The notes beneath the pieces are model-generated. The model saw only the letters and a list, made by a program, of their open reading frames with translations. It had not been told where the DNA came from and searched no databases. From assembly GCA_963924555.1 (NCBI GenBank), contig OZ004586.1:1550001-1614000 (forward strand): a stretch of 64,000 bases of DNA, given 5' to 3'. Below are positions 35,607-48,219 of the stretch, piece after piece. The position numbers and the translations under genes are program-made. The stretch comes from Crambe crambe. Lineage: Eukaryota > Porifera > Demospongiae > Poecilosclerida > Crambeidae. Positions within the stretch are counted from its first letter, which is position 1. The number at the start of each line of letters is the position of its first letter.

Positions 35607-36993
35607 ATGGCTGCCAGGTATAATGTTTCAGGTATGAAGTTTTCAAGTCAATTTAGTTCTATAGCTATAGATACTGATTCTTCATTATCTTTTGATAAGG
35701 TAATGTATTGAATGAAGAGGATCTGGCTGAAATTATGCACTTTTTGGGAAATAGTGAGACAAAATGGAAGGAGATTGGTATGGCATTAGGACTCAAGGAG
35801 AACACACTGAACAGAATAGAGCATGAAAATCATGATCTTATGAGTCGCTTGAGAAAAATGGTCTTAGAGTGGCTGAAGAAGAACTACAATACTGAGAAAT
35901 TTGGTGAACCTACCTGGGAAAAGCTGGTAGCAGCTGTGAGAAGCAGAGTAGGGGGAAACAACTCAGCATTGGCTCAGGAGATAGCAAGAGGACATGGTAA
36001 CTTAATATTACAGATAACTATTGTAGATAATTCACTTTTTTCTTCAAATACTTTAGCTAATTTTTCATTTTTAAGGGATACATTTTGAAGAAATTAGAGC
36101 AAGGACAAGCATAGATGATCAGTAAGTGTTCATCAGCTATTTCATGCTAGCTAGACTGTAGCTATATTATTAAACCCTATAACACCTGGATTTCCACGAA
36201 TATATTAAGCTCCATACATACATTCATTAATTATTATATTAACTAGTTTATGTATATGTAGCAATATACATTATTACAGTAAATCCATCTGGTTTTACTG
36301 CTGCTGCTGCTGCTTTCGCACTGACAGAAGTCACTATGATCACGATTATGACTTTATGTTCTCTGATTCTTCATCATTGTGAGAAGTAGCTAATTCATAA
36401 CAGTTAGCTAATCTTAGGTATTGTTAATGATCAAAGTACAATGTTTTAATGGTTTGTTTTTGTTGTTTTTTTTGCAAAGATTGGGAAGTGTGAACCATAT
36501 TGCTTTCATATACAAAATCCACTCTACCCCTTCCTATTATGTAGCTTCAATAATAACTGTATTTTCACTTCACAGTCGCAGAAGAGTTGACAGTAAATCA
36601 TCAGCGGCATCTCAGCCTATAACTCAAGCTATTTCTGATTGGAAACTAGAGGATATCAGACACCTCTCCTATTACCATGGCGTTGTGACTGGGCTAGAGG
36701 CACAGTATCTACTCCGACGACATGGTGGACACTGCTTCTTGATCAGATACAGTGAAAGAAAGAGAGCCTTTGTGATCTCGGTATTGAGAGATAACACCCG
36801 CACGGCATCTCATTTCAAACTGAAAATAGCCAAGGGGAACGACTGCAATATGTATGAAATTGAAGGATCCGAAAAAAGTTTTGAGAAAATCAATGAACTG
36901 CTTGACTACTTTAAAATAAACCCAATCCCTCCAACAATAACGACTATTGGAGATCCTTGTGCTGACAAACAAAGAGTGGAAACTACATTGTAA
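35607..36993 (+). CDS. DD-SH2 unit 10: Death-SH2 adaptor
   Basis: Exons 35607-35631, 35700-35996, 36076-36121, 36280-36378, 36576-36993 (294 aa). Leader MAARYNVSG; Death with NEEDLAEIM, KWKEIG..LGL, GEPTW, LAQEIARGHG; small exon GIHFEEI; linker with FYCCCCCF then an Asp/Tyr-rich tail (YDHDYDFM); SH2 with YYHGVVTG, CFLIRYS, SHFKL (His at betaD4), IGDPC. The Death exon resembles units 4-6 but the linker and SH2 match units 9 and 14, so the gene is a mosaic of two subfamilies. Confidence 0.83.
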
Positions 36994-38156
36994 AATATTC
37001 CTATAATAATTTACTTCGAACAAAAGTATTTAGCTAATCTTTATTGTGGTACTTGCAGAGTATATATTGCAGCTGTAGATAATTTCTACAACGATTAGCT
37101 ATTAATTTGTGCACAATTTCTTCCTATTATACATGTAACTATAGATGGCCAGATACCATAACTCCGCAGACCAGATTTTAGAACTATAGTTACCATTAGA
37201 AATTAGATAAACTCCCCACATCCTTGAACACTTTGACCATTACCAGTCATATCAATTATAGATGATGTAATGATATAACAGTCGTAGATTGGACCTATAT
37301 GTAACATAGAGGCAGAGACAATATTACCCTCCGTGAGATCATGATTTGTATGACTCGTATTGGGTTTACTGAAGTGTAGTGTAGTGGTTATAGAGGAGAC
37401 CCATTCCTTCACAGACAGGATTCTATATACAGCTGGCAACATATATAGACAATAATTCTACAGGGACTGTGATGTTAATGATAATTACATAACTTGAAAT
37501 ATTCTCACACGCAATACACCTAATCTAGTAAAGAATGGTACTGAAATAATCCCCCATGCACACAACACTACATATCAATTTCCCACAGCCATAATATTAC
37601 GTAATCACTAGATGGAAGGCTTCAAGAAGTGTGGTGTGAAGTAAATAAACACAAAGGGAGAGGAAGGAAGAAGTAACGAAAACTACAATACCCAAACAAC
37701 CATTCATCTTTCTTTTTTTTCTTTTAAGGTGAAGAAAATCTCTACAAAGTTGTGCAAGAGCTGAACACTATATTGCTGTGAAGTGGAGGGCAAGTTGTGT
37801 GTTGTACGTGTGTTGTGTGCATGTATGAAACTCCTACAGTACAGCTTCCAAATAACGGACACACTAGGGACTCATCCTTGTGTCCTTTGTAGAAAGGTTG
37901 TCCTTTTTTGGAGGTTATTTTGTATAGAGTGTATATACAAAGGTACTTTTAGATTGACATTTGTTGAAAGGTTTGTCCTTTGTTGAGAGTCCTTTATTAG
38001 GAGGTTCTTCTCTGTACAGGTAAGACCATTTATGTTACTACTTAAGCTATACACTTGTGTATTGTTCTCTATGGTTGAGATTAGAGTCTTTTAAGGCAAT
38101 GTACTATGATTTTGTGGTATTGGCTGGGATCTCTAAGTAATTGATATGATTCAGGT
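36994..38156. other. Spacer with a Death-exon stub (units 10/11)
   Basis: At 37728-37790, after TTTTAAG, GTGAAGAAAATCTCTACAAA reads GEENLYKVVQELNT, the start of a Death exon of the unit 2/9 type. A small change gives a stop and the rest is gone. No other exon recognised. Confidence 0.6.
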
Positions 38157-39614
38157 ATGAAGAATTTTGCAATGGGTGATGTTGTATTGAATGAAGAGGA
38201 TCTGGCTGAAATTATGCAAACTTTGGGAACAAGTGAGACAAAATGGAGGGAGATAGGTGTGGCACTAGGACTTGGGGAGAATGTACTGAACAGGATAGAG
38301 CACGAAAATCGTGACCTCATGAGTTGCTTGAGCAAAATGGTCTCAGAGTGGCTGAAGAAAAACTACAATGTTGAGAGATTTGGTGAACCTACCTGGGAAA
38401 AGTTGGCAGAAGCTGTGAAAAGCAGAGTTGGGGGAAATAATTCAGCATTGGCTCACAAGATTGCAAGAAAACATGGTGACTAATATAGCTCTTCACACTT
38501 TTTCCCTTGAATACTTAACTTTTTCTCTTTTTTTGAAGCAAGGACAATCACAAATAATGCTTCCTCACAAGCAAGTAGACCAGCTATACCGCACAGATCA
38601 ACGTCTAGTTGGTTAAACTGCCTCAGAAGGTCAGAATCTCCTGACTCAGATATCACTTCACCCACTAGCACTAAACTACCTGAGGACAGTCACATTACTA
38701 CTACACCTGAAAGGTCAGTTAGTTTCTTAGTATAAGGGAAACGCAAGCATTATGAGGTGAGTGCTTAGCCTCGTACACAGGCCTTAGGAACAAGGCTAGG
38801 CTAACACTGATAGCATAATTTAAAAGGCAGTTTCAAATTAATTACTTATTTAACAGCTTTCTTATAGCAGACAGGACGAAATAAAAACTACTCTATACCT
38901 CAGTATATTATGCATCATACTGTGTATACCTCAGTAGGCTATGCATCATACTGTAAACTACTCTGTATACCTCAGTATACTATGCATTATACTGTAAACT
39001 ACTCTGTATACCTCAGTATACTATGCATCATACTGTAATGCCATCTCTTATGGTCATGTGTTCTAGTACTAACAGTAGTACTAGGATATGCAAGCTTAAT
39101 TTTGTTTTAATTCTATCAAAATAGGGCAGGGAAATCTGTTAACAAGTAATGAACTGCCTATTCATTAATTGATTACACATGCAGCCCCAAAAGATCATTT
39201 GATAAATCTGTGAATACTACGCAAGCAATTCCTACTTGGAAGCTCAAAGATCTTAAAAATCTTCCCAGCTACCATGGTGCCATGACAGAAAGCATTGCAG
39301 AATTCGAACTTGAGCATCGAACTGGTGAGAGTTGCTATCTGATAAGATACAGTGAGAGAAGGAAAGTCTTTGTGATTTCAGTCCTGACAAGGAACAGGGC
39401 TAAAAAAGGCTCGGATTTCCATGCTAGCTTCACACTGAACATAACTAAAAGGGAGGATGGGAATATTTATGAGATTGAAGGAACTGAAGAGACATTTGGA
39501 AACATCAGTATAATGTTGGCATTCTATGAAAACAATCCACTGACTGCGAAAGTAAAATCCATTGGAAAACCTTATAATGATGAACTGATATTAAAACGCT
39601 GCACTACAGTATGA
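38157..39614 (+). CDS. DD-SH2 unit 11: Death-SH2 adaptor with fused exons
   Basis: Exons 38157-38475, 38539-38713, 39185-39614 (307 aa). The usual leader exon is missing; the frame is open from ATG 38157 across what is intron 1 elsewhere (MKNFAMGDVVLNEEDL). The small exon and linker exon form one 175-nt exon, so the intron between them has been lost. The linker Cys cluster is reduced to a single Cys (SSWLNCL). SH2: SYHGAMTE, CYLIRYS, ASFTL (Ser at betaD4), IGKPY (Cys to Tyr). A paralogue of unit 15. The start is less certain than the rest. Confidence 0.7.
38885..39045. repeat. ~46-bp tandem repeat in unit 11 intron
   Basis: Four imperfect copies of a unit containing CTCTGTATACCTCAGTATACTATGCATCATACTGTAAACTA-type sequence, in the last intron of unit 11. 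Confidence 0.85.
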
Positions 39615-39767
39615 CTGAATCACTTTATAGTCGTTGTTGTTGTTGTTGCTGTTATGAGTTGTTGTTGCTATTGTTGTTGTTGTTGTTAATAATGAATATA
39701 TATATGTTAAAATTTAAACACTACTATAATGTGACTGAATTGTTGTTGCTATTGTTGTTGTTGCAGC

Positions 39768-39828
<61 letters not shown>

Positions 39829-39835
39829 GCTAATA
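39615..39835. repeat. (TTG)n tracts after unit 11
   Basis: Three TTG-rich runs, the longest at about 39765-39830, starting 15 bp after the stop codon. The same arrangement follows unit 15. Confidence 0.9.
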
Positions 39836-39940
39836 TTCAAGGGAGCAACTCCATACTGGTTAATGGTTGGGGATCTCTAATTACCACTTTTGGTTGTATG
39901 TGGAATAGTAGGCACTTTCTAACAAAATAACAGTTAGGGT

Positions 39941-40000
39941 TTTTTCTCTGCTTCAGCTTGTATTCTGCATCATGATGTGGTCTTTGATGTCCTTCATTGT
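39941..40000 (-). pseudogene. Antisense SH2 fragment
   Basis: On the - strand, LKDIK-like GAAGGACATCAAAGACCA and GCAGAATACAAGCTGAAGCA match the unit 3 SH2 start, with an internal deletion. Homologous antisense pieces occur at 55130-55186 and, weaker, 56941-56995. Confidence 0.7.
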
Positions 40001-41399
40001 AAAATGATAGCACACCGTTAGTGTCTGCATTGGGACATTTTGTCCCAATACGGCACAGTGAGCACACCAAAGTGTTTATATTTTACAGAATTGAGTTTCC
40101 AAAAGGGGATTAATGTTTGCTATAATTATTATTATTATCTCAACAAATTAAGGACAATCTAAAAGTACCTTTGTATACCTCGGTCCCAAGTGTCAGAGGA
40201 CTCACTATTATATTCCAGCAGTATTATTTTTGCCATGGCTATGTAGAGATAGTTCAATCATTATAGAACACATGACAGAAGTTTGGGACAATTTCATCAA
40301 TTTCCCATTCAATTAATCTACTTAAAAAACAGACCTGGGATTTCAGACAATAACTGTAATAATTATCTTACCTTGGTCTATAACTCCCTCTGAACTTGAG
40401 AGACTGTGAGATGGCTATCGAGAGTGATTGCAGCCATTCGATCTAATATGGTATTTAATGCATCAGGGTTGTAGCTATACTGAGCAAACTAGCTATTAAT
40501 ATAGTGCAGGTAATCGAGTTTAATAGCTAGCTGCATGCATTGTGGCAGCCTCAATCAAGAACCATCTTACTCTTGTTTGGTGCATACAAGTAACATGCAT
40601 GTTAAATGACTGGTGCATGCATGTATGGACGTATCATTGGGAATAACCTTCATTCTGTGAGAGTCAGCTTGGAAAATAGATCTTCTGGAGTGATCAACAC
40701 AAAACAATTCCTGCATGAGTGAAGACAAGAGTCATACAGCTACCTTTGACTAGCTAGCATCTCTGCTCCATTGCAAATGTAATCAAGTTTGCAATGGACC
40801 GATATCTCAATATCTACAGTACACTGTACAGGAAATTCCTTTTAGCTACTACAATTAGATTCTATAACACAAGATGATGACTGACCTTCCGGAGGGATCC
40901 TTGCATTCCCAGCGACTTCAAAGATATTGTGCAACTACCCTAACCTAGATATCCGAGTTACGTCTTCCCTCTGTTGGAATCAGAGTCAGAAGGTCACTTT
41001 TGGAGACCAGTTTTCCGTAGTGTTGGTGCTCCTTATATGCTCAGCAGGTTTTTTTTGTTGTTTTTTTTTGTTTGCTATGAGATCAACTGTATAAAAGTTT
41101 CTTCATTTTCGCGAACCATAGGCAGAGGTCAAAGGGCAGGGAGAAAGTACAGCAAGAGTCTGGCATACTGATAGCACCGCCCATTGAACTGTCAAGTAAA
41201 TCAAGTGGCTGGTCATGCAAGAGATTCATTATGTAGCAGTATGTATAATAATGATAAAAAAAAATAAAACATTAGCTACATTTACCTATGTTCTAGTTAT
41301 AGTTATGATACTGCATTATGTGAAGAGCAAGTGATATGATATATATACATAGAGCTAGCTATAACTAGCATTATGAACTGTTGTTAGCTAGCTAGCTAA
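40001..41399. other. Region downstream of the ALS2-like gene
   Basis: No coding exon recognised. The first 100 bp are shared with 55190-55310 as part of the unit 11/15 block duplication; a TTTTGTCCCAATA / TATTGGGACA inverted string lies at 40027-40052. Confidence 0.5.
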
Positions 41400-44300
41400 C
41401 TATACATAGTTTCTCTTGATGAAATTGTAAGCAGCCTGCACAGACAAAGGAAGATCACAATCAACATAGAGTAGCTTTCATCATACCATACCTCATAAGT
41501 AACTAGAGTGTACTCATCCTCTGGCTGAGTGTGAGCAAAGTCCATCAGAAAATGTAAGTAGGCCCCGAGATGTGGAATACTAAAGCAGAAAGGGAATTAA
41601 AATGCTAACTTAGACCCTTTATTTTACAGCTACACAACTATACTAACTAGAGATGCTCGTATAGCATTAGTTGGGCGAGCAAGCATGCAGCCAGTGGTCA
41701 TTTCAATGTGCTCCTCCCTCACTTATGATTATATAGCCCCAACAGTGACTTTCGATATCTAGCTATTCAGGTTGTTAACTGACTTGGTGCATTCCCAGTT
41801 AGCATTAGAGTGTCTTCTCTGAACCCAGGCTACCACTCCTGTTCAGACTCAGTAGCTAGTCTCTCAAATAATGAGCCCTCATATGCTCTAATCTGGCAGC
41901 TCTGTGTTCTGCTGACTCTGCTCTCCTTCTGGCTCTCATTTGCTCTGCTCTTGCAGCATTATCTTCTACTGACTCTGTACATTCCCTCCTCCTGGCTCTA
42001 TCTGTCGCATTTCTTTGCTAGTCTTGTTTTTCTCTGTTCCTTTGTTCTCCTTCTAGCTCTGTCTCTTTCATTTCTTTCATGAGGTCTCGCTCTTCTTTGC
42101 TGGTCAGTTTCTAGAGGGTGTTCTGGGGCCTTCCTTCGCTTGTTTTCTGGTTCTCTGGGTTCCATAATACTCGCTACAATAGTGTTTCAACTTCAAGCTT
42201 AACGAAAATGATTGCTTATTATGACGTTGCTTAGTAGCTATTTCATGCGCATGCGTAAGCGCATGCGCATTTTGAGTGACGTAAATATCGCAATTTTCCA
42301 TTTTGACCAATTAGTGTGGGGCTTCGCTCGCTCGCCAACTACAATAGCTACAACGTGCTTACTTTGCTTTGACTAAGATGTAGACAATTGCAGGCAGCAA
42401 GAAATCCCCAGAAAGCTGATCAATCTGTTTGAATGACAATCATGATAATCATTACAATCACTTTAGATGAGTAACTTACACCACTAAGATGCTTGAATGC
42501 CATCTTGAAGTGATCCAGGAACTCTCCAGGAGTGAACAAGGAGCTATTATAATATTGAGTTGTGGAAGTGATTGCTACATAGCGGTATCATTGCATGTGT
42601 CTCACTTTATAACTCGTAGGATGTTGGAAGCTTGATCCAAACTCTGTCAGTGGTGAATAATGGCAATATTGTAGTCATGGTTAGCTATGTGGTATGTTAT
42701 CTGTACGCACCTTAATTATGTCTCCATCTGCTGATTTCCCTACCAACTTGTTACATAAGTGACTGAAAAAGAGCAAGAGTTTATAGCTAAATACTTAGCT
42801 AGCTCAGCTAGTAGTATTAGCAGTACAAGCATTGTGGGAGAAAGATACAGATGTGGGGGAAAGATACAGAAAGATATGTGGGGGAAAGATACAGAAAGAT
42901 ACAGAAAGATATGTGGGGGAAAGATACAGAAAGATACAGAAAGATATGTGGGGGAAAGATACAGAAAGATATGTGGGGGAAAGATACAGAAAGATACAGA
43001 AAGATATGTGGGGGAAAGATACAGAAAGATATGTGGGGGAAAGATACAGAAAGATACAGAAAGATATGTGGGGGAAAGATACAGAAAGATACAGAAAGAT
43101 ATGTGGGGGAAAGATACAGAAAGATATGTGGGGGAAAGATACAGAAAGATACAGAAAGATATGTGGGGGAAAGATACAGAAAGATATGTGGGGGAAAGAT
43201 ACAGAAAGATACAGAAAGATATGTGGGGGAAAGATACAGAAAGATATGTGGGGGAAAGATACAGAAAGATATGTGGGGGAAAGATACAGAAAGATATGTG
43301 GGGGAAAGATACAGAAAGATATGTGGGGGAAAGATACAGAAAGATATGTGGGGGAAAGATACAGAAAGATATGTGGGGGAAAGATACAGAAAGATATGTG
43401 GGGGAAAGATACAGAAAGATATGTGGGGGAAAGATACAGAAAGATATGTGGGGGAAAGATACAGAAAGATACAGAAAGATATGTGGGGGAAAGATACAGA
43501 AAGATATGTGGGGGAAAGATACAGAAAGATATGTGGGGGAAAGATACAGAAAGATACAGAAAGATATGTGGGGGAAAGATACAGAAAGATACAGAAAGAT
43601 ATGTGGGGGAAAGATACAGAAAGATATGTGGGGGAAAGATACAGAAAGATACAGAAAGATATGTGGGGGAAAGATACAGAAAGATATGTGGGGGAAAGAT
43701 ACAGAAAGATACAGAAAGATATGTGGGGGAAAGATACAGAAAGATATGTGGGGGAAAGATACAGAAAGATATGTGGGGGAAAGATACAGAAAGATACAGA
43801 AAGATATGTGGGGGAAAGATACAGAAAGATATGTGGGGGAAAGATACAGAAAGATATGTGGGGGAAAGATACAGAAAGATACAGAAAGATATGTGGGGGA
43901 AAGATACAGAAAGATATGTGGGGAAAGATACAGAAAGATATGTGGGGGAAAGATACAGAAAGATACAGAAAGATATGTGGGGGAAAGATACAGAAAGATA
44001 TGTGGGGGAAAGATACAGAAAGATATGTGGGGGAAAGATACAGAAAGATATGTGGGGGAAAGATACAGAAAGATATGTGGGGGAAAGATACAGAAAGATA
44101 CAGAAAGATATGTGGGGGAAAGATACAGAAAGATATGTGGGGGAAAGATACAGAAAGATACAGAAAGATATGTGGGGGAAAGATACAGAAAGATATGTGG
44201 GGAAAGATACAGAAAGATATGTGGGGGAAAGATACAGAAAGATACAGAAAGATATGTGGGGGAAAGATACAGAAAGATACAGAAAGATATGTGGGGGAAA

Positions 44301-47300
44301 GATACAGAAAGATACAGAAAGATATGTGGGGGAAAGATACAGAAAGATACAGAAAGATATGTGGGGGAAAGATACAGAAAGATACAGAAAGATATGTGGG
44401 GGAAAGATACAGAAAGATACAGAAAGATACGAAAAGATACAGAAAGAATGCATTCAGTTTACCTAAGGTCATCACAAAAAGAAGCTGCAATGCTGGAACG
44501 TACGATATATACAATATGCTTGCATAATAATTATGATCATCATCGCTTGTCCCAAATAAATAAATATAACACATGCAGTAGATATCTGTGAACTCACTCT
44601 GGGAATCGGATGTATTGGACTAGTCTGTCATCCTCCATCTCCTTCAAGAAGTTGAGTCCTTTCTGATAGGTCAGATCATGGTTGTCATGGTGAAGGACGT
44701 AGAGATTAATCAGAGTGGGGAAGAGACGAATGAAAACAAGAGAGTGAAGGAGACTGTACCCTGCAGGCAGGATAACTGAAGAGAAGTAAAAGGGGAGGGA
44801 GGAATGGGGATTGAGGTGAGCTACGTATGTACCTGAATCTATTGAAATATAATCATCTGGGTCCCCCCGGTTCACACCATCCTCTGTACGCGAGTACCCA
44901 TGACGGGATAAGTGCTGATCTTCATTGGAAAGAAATGGAAAGAGAATTCTAAGGAAACAAAAAAAAAGAGAGAAGAGATAGGCATACACAATTACAAGCA
45001 TTTCTAATTCACACACCTCACTATCCCGTGAATTCTTTGTATCATGGAGTGTGTTTCTGCGATGGCATGGGGAAGAAGAAACTTACTAGCTGCTATTCCA
45101 CCATATGACAGTCTATAAACCATTTCTATTCTGTTCATAAGCATGCCCAAGGGGTGATCGGGGGTATTGAAAGCCTTGTCCACGTAATTCTGTATCCCAG
45201 TTCTAACATCTCCGGGATTTGTGGTCATTTCTAACTCACTCTCCTGCTCCTTACAATCGGGTGAAGGTTCTTTCGAGTTCTTATCCTGCGGGGGGCCATC
45301 ATTGTAATCAGCCTGGGGGGCGTAGGGGGAGTTGGAGATCCTATAGGAGAGACCCGATGGGTACGAGCAACAGAGGGACTCCTCTAGATTGAGTGGTCGA
45401 CTAATTTCAGGCCTGAACTCCTCGGTTTTATCTGAATGTGTGGTGAAGGTGTTTCCAAAGTGAGAGTGCCGTGCGGTGCTTCGAACACTTGTCAAGAAAG
45501 CGTCATCTTTGGTTAAAGTGTTGTCTGATGTTTGAGCTCTTGCCCTTTCTAGAGGGATGAGTTGAACTGGTATCTTCACTGTTCGACCGTGAAGACCCGT
45601 GAGAGAATTGGCCCTTCGAGACAGAAAAGGAGAAGTGGAAATGTGAGGGTGTTTAGTGGTCATTGTTCGTTTCTTGTTGAAGGCACTAGTGGCTAGTTTG
45701 CTCCATGCTGAGAAGACATCGTTAGTGGCATCACCACTCATGCCCAAAGAGTGCTCACACTCACGAAAAATCTCTTGCCATTTGTTGCAAGCCAGCACAG
45801 TGCAATTACCGATTCGCTTATCTAGCTTTGCTATCCTGTATGTGTAAGAATATGTAAGTAATGCTATTCAGGGAGAAAACAGACATCAGTCCTCTTCCCC
45901 TCCCTCCCTCTCTCTTCCTCCCTCCCACCCTACCCCTCCATGTTAATGTAATAAGTCATTCATAATAGTATCCCATGATAAAAACCACACTTCAATTTAG
46001 TTTCACTTACTGCAATTCTGATATGGCAGCATCTATTGATTCACTTGTTTCAGAGGATCGTTGAATATCGTCTTCAAGGACACCTTTAGTGATCTCTATC
46101 TTTTTGGTCCAGCTCCCTCCGAAGATGCCCTCTATTGTAGTTCCATTCGTGAGAGTCAAAAGACCCTGTAATAGTGCAGTGTGCATTATTGCTTGTAGAT
46201 ATGGCTATATGATTCCGGTACAATTTTCATGTTGTTAAAGCTTACTTTTTATAATTGTTGTTGTTGTTATGGAAATAAAATAAAGCTGGGTGGGAGATGA
46301 AAGTTTATGACATGCAATACAAGGTCAATTAGTCGTGAATCCATTGTTGTATCATATAATACTGAACCACATAATTATAAAGACTTATCAGTCGTCAAAA
46401 GGCATGCTTAAGTAAAAACACTACAAAGATGCATATGTGTCAATTATTTCTAGTTAACTAGGAGGGGGTCCCCTCACACTTGATTTATAGTTAGCTCACC
46501 TTTCCTGTTAGTTTCATGTTAGGTCCAAGTTTTCCAATGAAAGAGCGGCCATTAGGGTCGATCACGAATCCATCATTACCAGGCTGTAAGTGAAAAGAAC
46601 AATTTACAGCATCTGTGGTGTGATAGCAAACATCATATCCACTGCTACATCCAAAAGGTCATTTTCATTGGTGTACTGTGCACTTACACTGATGGAGTCA
46701 TTGGCAAAAATAGCTTCTGAGTAAGTGCCTGAGGAAGTGACTATAATGCCTGGACCACACCTCACACCATCTGCCCACATCCCTAGATATCGCTCATGTC
46801 TGGAGAGAGAGAGAGAGAGAAAAAGAAAAAATCCATTACATAGAGGAAGTTAACCTCCTTCCTTCCCTCCCTCCCTTCACTCTCCCTTCCTTCCTCCCTC
46901 TTCCTCTTCCCTCCTTCCTTCCTCCTCTGCCTCCCCCTTCATCCCTCCTTCCCCTCCCCCTCCTACCTTCCTCTCCTTCCTCTTCCTCCCTCCTCTCCCT
47001 CCTTCCTTCCTCTCCTTCCTCCCTCCCTCCTTCCTTCCTCCTCTGCCTCCCCCTTCATCCCTCCCCCTCCCCCCTTTCCTTCCTCTCCTAGCTTAAAACC
47101 ATGTTACTTCTCACTTGATTTTATCCTCATAGAGACCATATCCATTTCTCTTGTCCAGTCTCCAACTTCCAATGTAGAAGGAGCCCTTCCTCGAGGATTC
47201 CTCGATCTTACCAAATCCAGACCTCTGTCCACTGACCCAGTGACCAGAGTACACATGACCATCCGAATACCTATAGAACAAAACAACAGCTGATCTCATA

Positions 47301-48219
47301 TGTAAGAAATATTATTTGACTCCCTAAGTGGCTTGCTTCATTTGCCGGGAATTCTCTAAATTTGTGTTTCACAGTCAAATAATTTATTTGAAATGTAGAT
47401 GTGTTCTTACTTCATTTCTCCATGTCCGTCCATGCTGTGGTTCTTGAACTCTCCAATGTATTTCTTACGCATATCTTTGTCGAAGAACCAGTGCATCTCC
47501 CCCTGGCCATGAAACTTGCCATCCTTGAATTCTCCCTTGTAATGAATACCAGTGGACTCTTGAGTGAATTCGCCTCTAAAGATAAAAAAAAATGTCAAAC
47601 AGAATACTGGACATAGGTAGTCATTACTTACTTTCCAGAAGGTTTACCATTTCTCCAATGACCTTTGAACTTCCCATTTTTCAGTTCAGAAAGAGTCTTG
47701 AAGGTGTACTCTAAGGAATCTCGTGCCTTAATGAGTTCGAGTTTTGTGTCCAGGTTTAGATCACTGCATTCCAGTAAAAGTAAATTATGCGATTGGATAA
47801 CCTTATATATATGCAAAAAAAATTAAAGTCTACAAGCTACATACACGCCTCCATAACGTTTGAGTTATAAATTTAATTGCATTATTTTTTTTAGATGATA
47901 GGATTAAAAAAACTCTGATTTTTGCTCCTAGACACAGTAACATAATTATAACGTTCATGGAAATCCACTTACCCCCTACCAGCGACAAAGACTGGCAAGT
48001 TCAGAAAGATACCAATGTAGTCAGCGATGGCTGTCACCCATTTGGACTGCAACATCAATAATAAATCAAAGGAGGGAGAAAGGGAGAGAAAGAGGAGAGG
48101 GAGAGAAGGGAGAGAGGAAGGGAGAGAGGGAGAAAAGGGAAGGAAGAGAGAGGAACAGATGACCCATGTACCTTATGTATCAACTCTTTACATTGCAACT
48201 CCATACTGCCCTCTGGGAA
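41400..48219 (-). CDS. ALS2/alsin-like MORN-VPS9 protein (5' end unresolved)
   Basis: Fifteen exons on the - strand: 48219-48172, 48046-47973, 47763-47632, 47575-47411, 47270-47115, 46799-46688, 46583-46500, 46165-46011, 45835-45017, 44948-44833, 44775-44598, 42543-42480, 42424-42363, 41579-41492, 41435-41400 (763 codons; all phases agree). MORN-type repeats: GKFKGHWRNGKPSG, YKGEFKDGKFHGQGE, YIGEFKNHSMDGHGE, YSGHWVSGQRSGFG, YIGSWRLDKRNGYG. C-terminal VPS9 domain: DFLLPAIVYILVKANIPHLG across the 42363/41579 junction, then YLHFLMDF. VPS9 domains are exchange factors for Rab5. Human ALS2 and ALS2CL also have DH-PH (and RCC1) parts upstream; those exons were not found before unit 14, so the gene is truncated or its 5' exons lie farther off. 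Confidence 0.82.
41865..42165 (-). pseudogene. STPR-repeat fragment of a transposon protein
   Basis: ATG at 42165 on the - strand opens a frame with RRARPHERNERDRARRRTKEQ and RLAKKCDR then a stop; after a frameshift ARRRAESAEHRAARLEHMRA continues. This Arg/Glu repeat of about 23 residues is the STPR type, common at the start of invertebrate Helitron/PIF1-like proteins. It lies in an intron of the ALS2-like gene. The Leu/Ser-rich open frame on the + strand is its shadow. Confidence 0.6.
42835..44448. repeat. 1.6-kb minisatellite with 25- and 35-bp units
   Basis: About 55 units of GGGGGAAAGATACAGAAAGATATGT (25 bp), many with an extra ACAGAAAGAT (35 bp), in irregular order; two units have one G fewer. 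All 500-600 codon open frames here on both strands come from the repeat. It lies in the intron between ALS2-like exons 42543 and 44598. Confidence 0.97.
46853..47092. repeat. Polypyrimidine tract in ALS2-like intron
   Basis: About 240 bp almost only C and T on the + strand (purine-rich in the transcript), with internally repeated CTCCTCTGCCTCCCCCTTCAT blocks. A (GA)n run adjoins it at 46801. Confidence 0.95.
48060..48155. repeat. Polypurine tract
   Basis: GGGAGAGAAAGAGG-type purine run on the + strand, in the intron between the first two recognised ALS2-like exons. Confidence 0.9.

Noticed and set aside
41810..42082. Leu/Ser-rich 90-codon + strand frame resembling a membrane protein
   Set aside because: It is the opposite strand of the STPR-type relic.
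42600..42660. Extra ALS2-like exon reading VWIKLPTSYEL after an AG
   Set aside because: In the required phase it hits a TAA before any donor; direct splicing 44598 to 42543 keeps the frame.
42759..44591. Overlapping 540-610 codon open frames on both strands
   Set aside because: All are translations of one stop-poor minisatellite unit; no start context, no domain, and the region is an intron of the ALS2-like gene.
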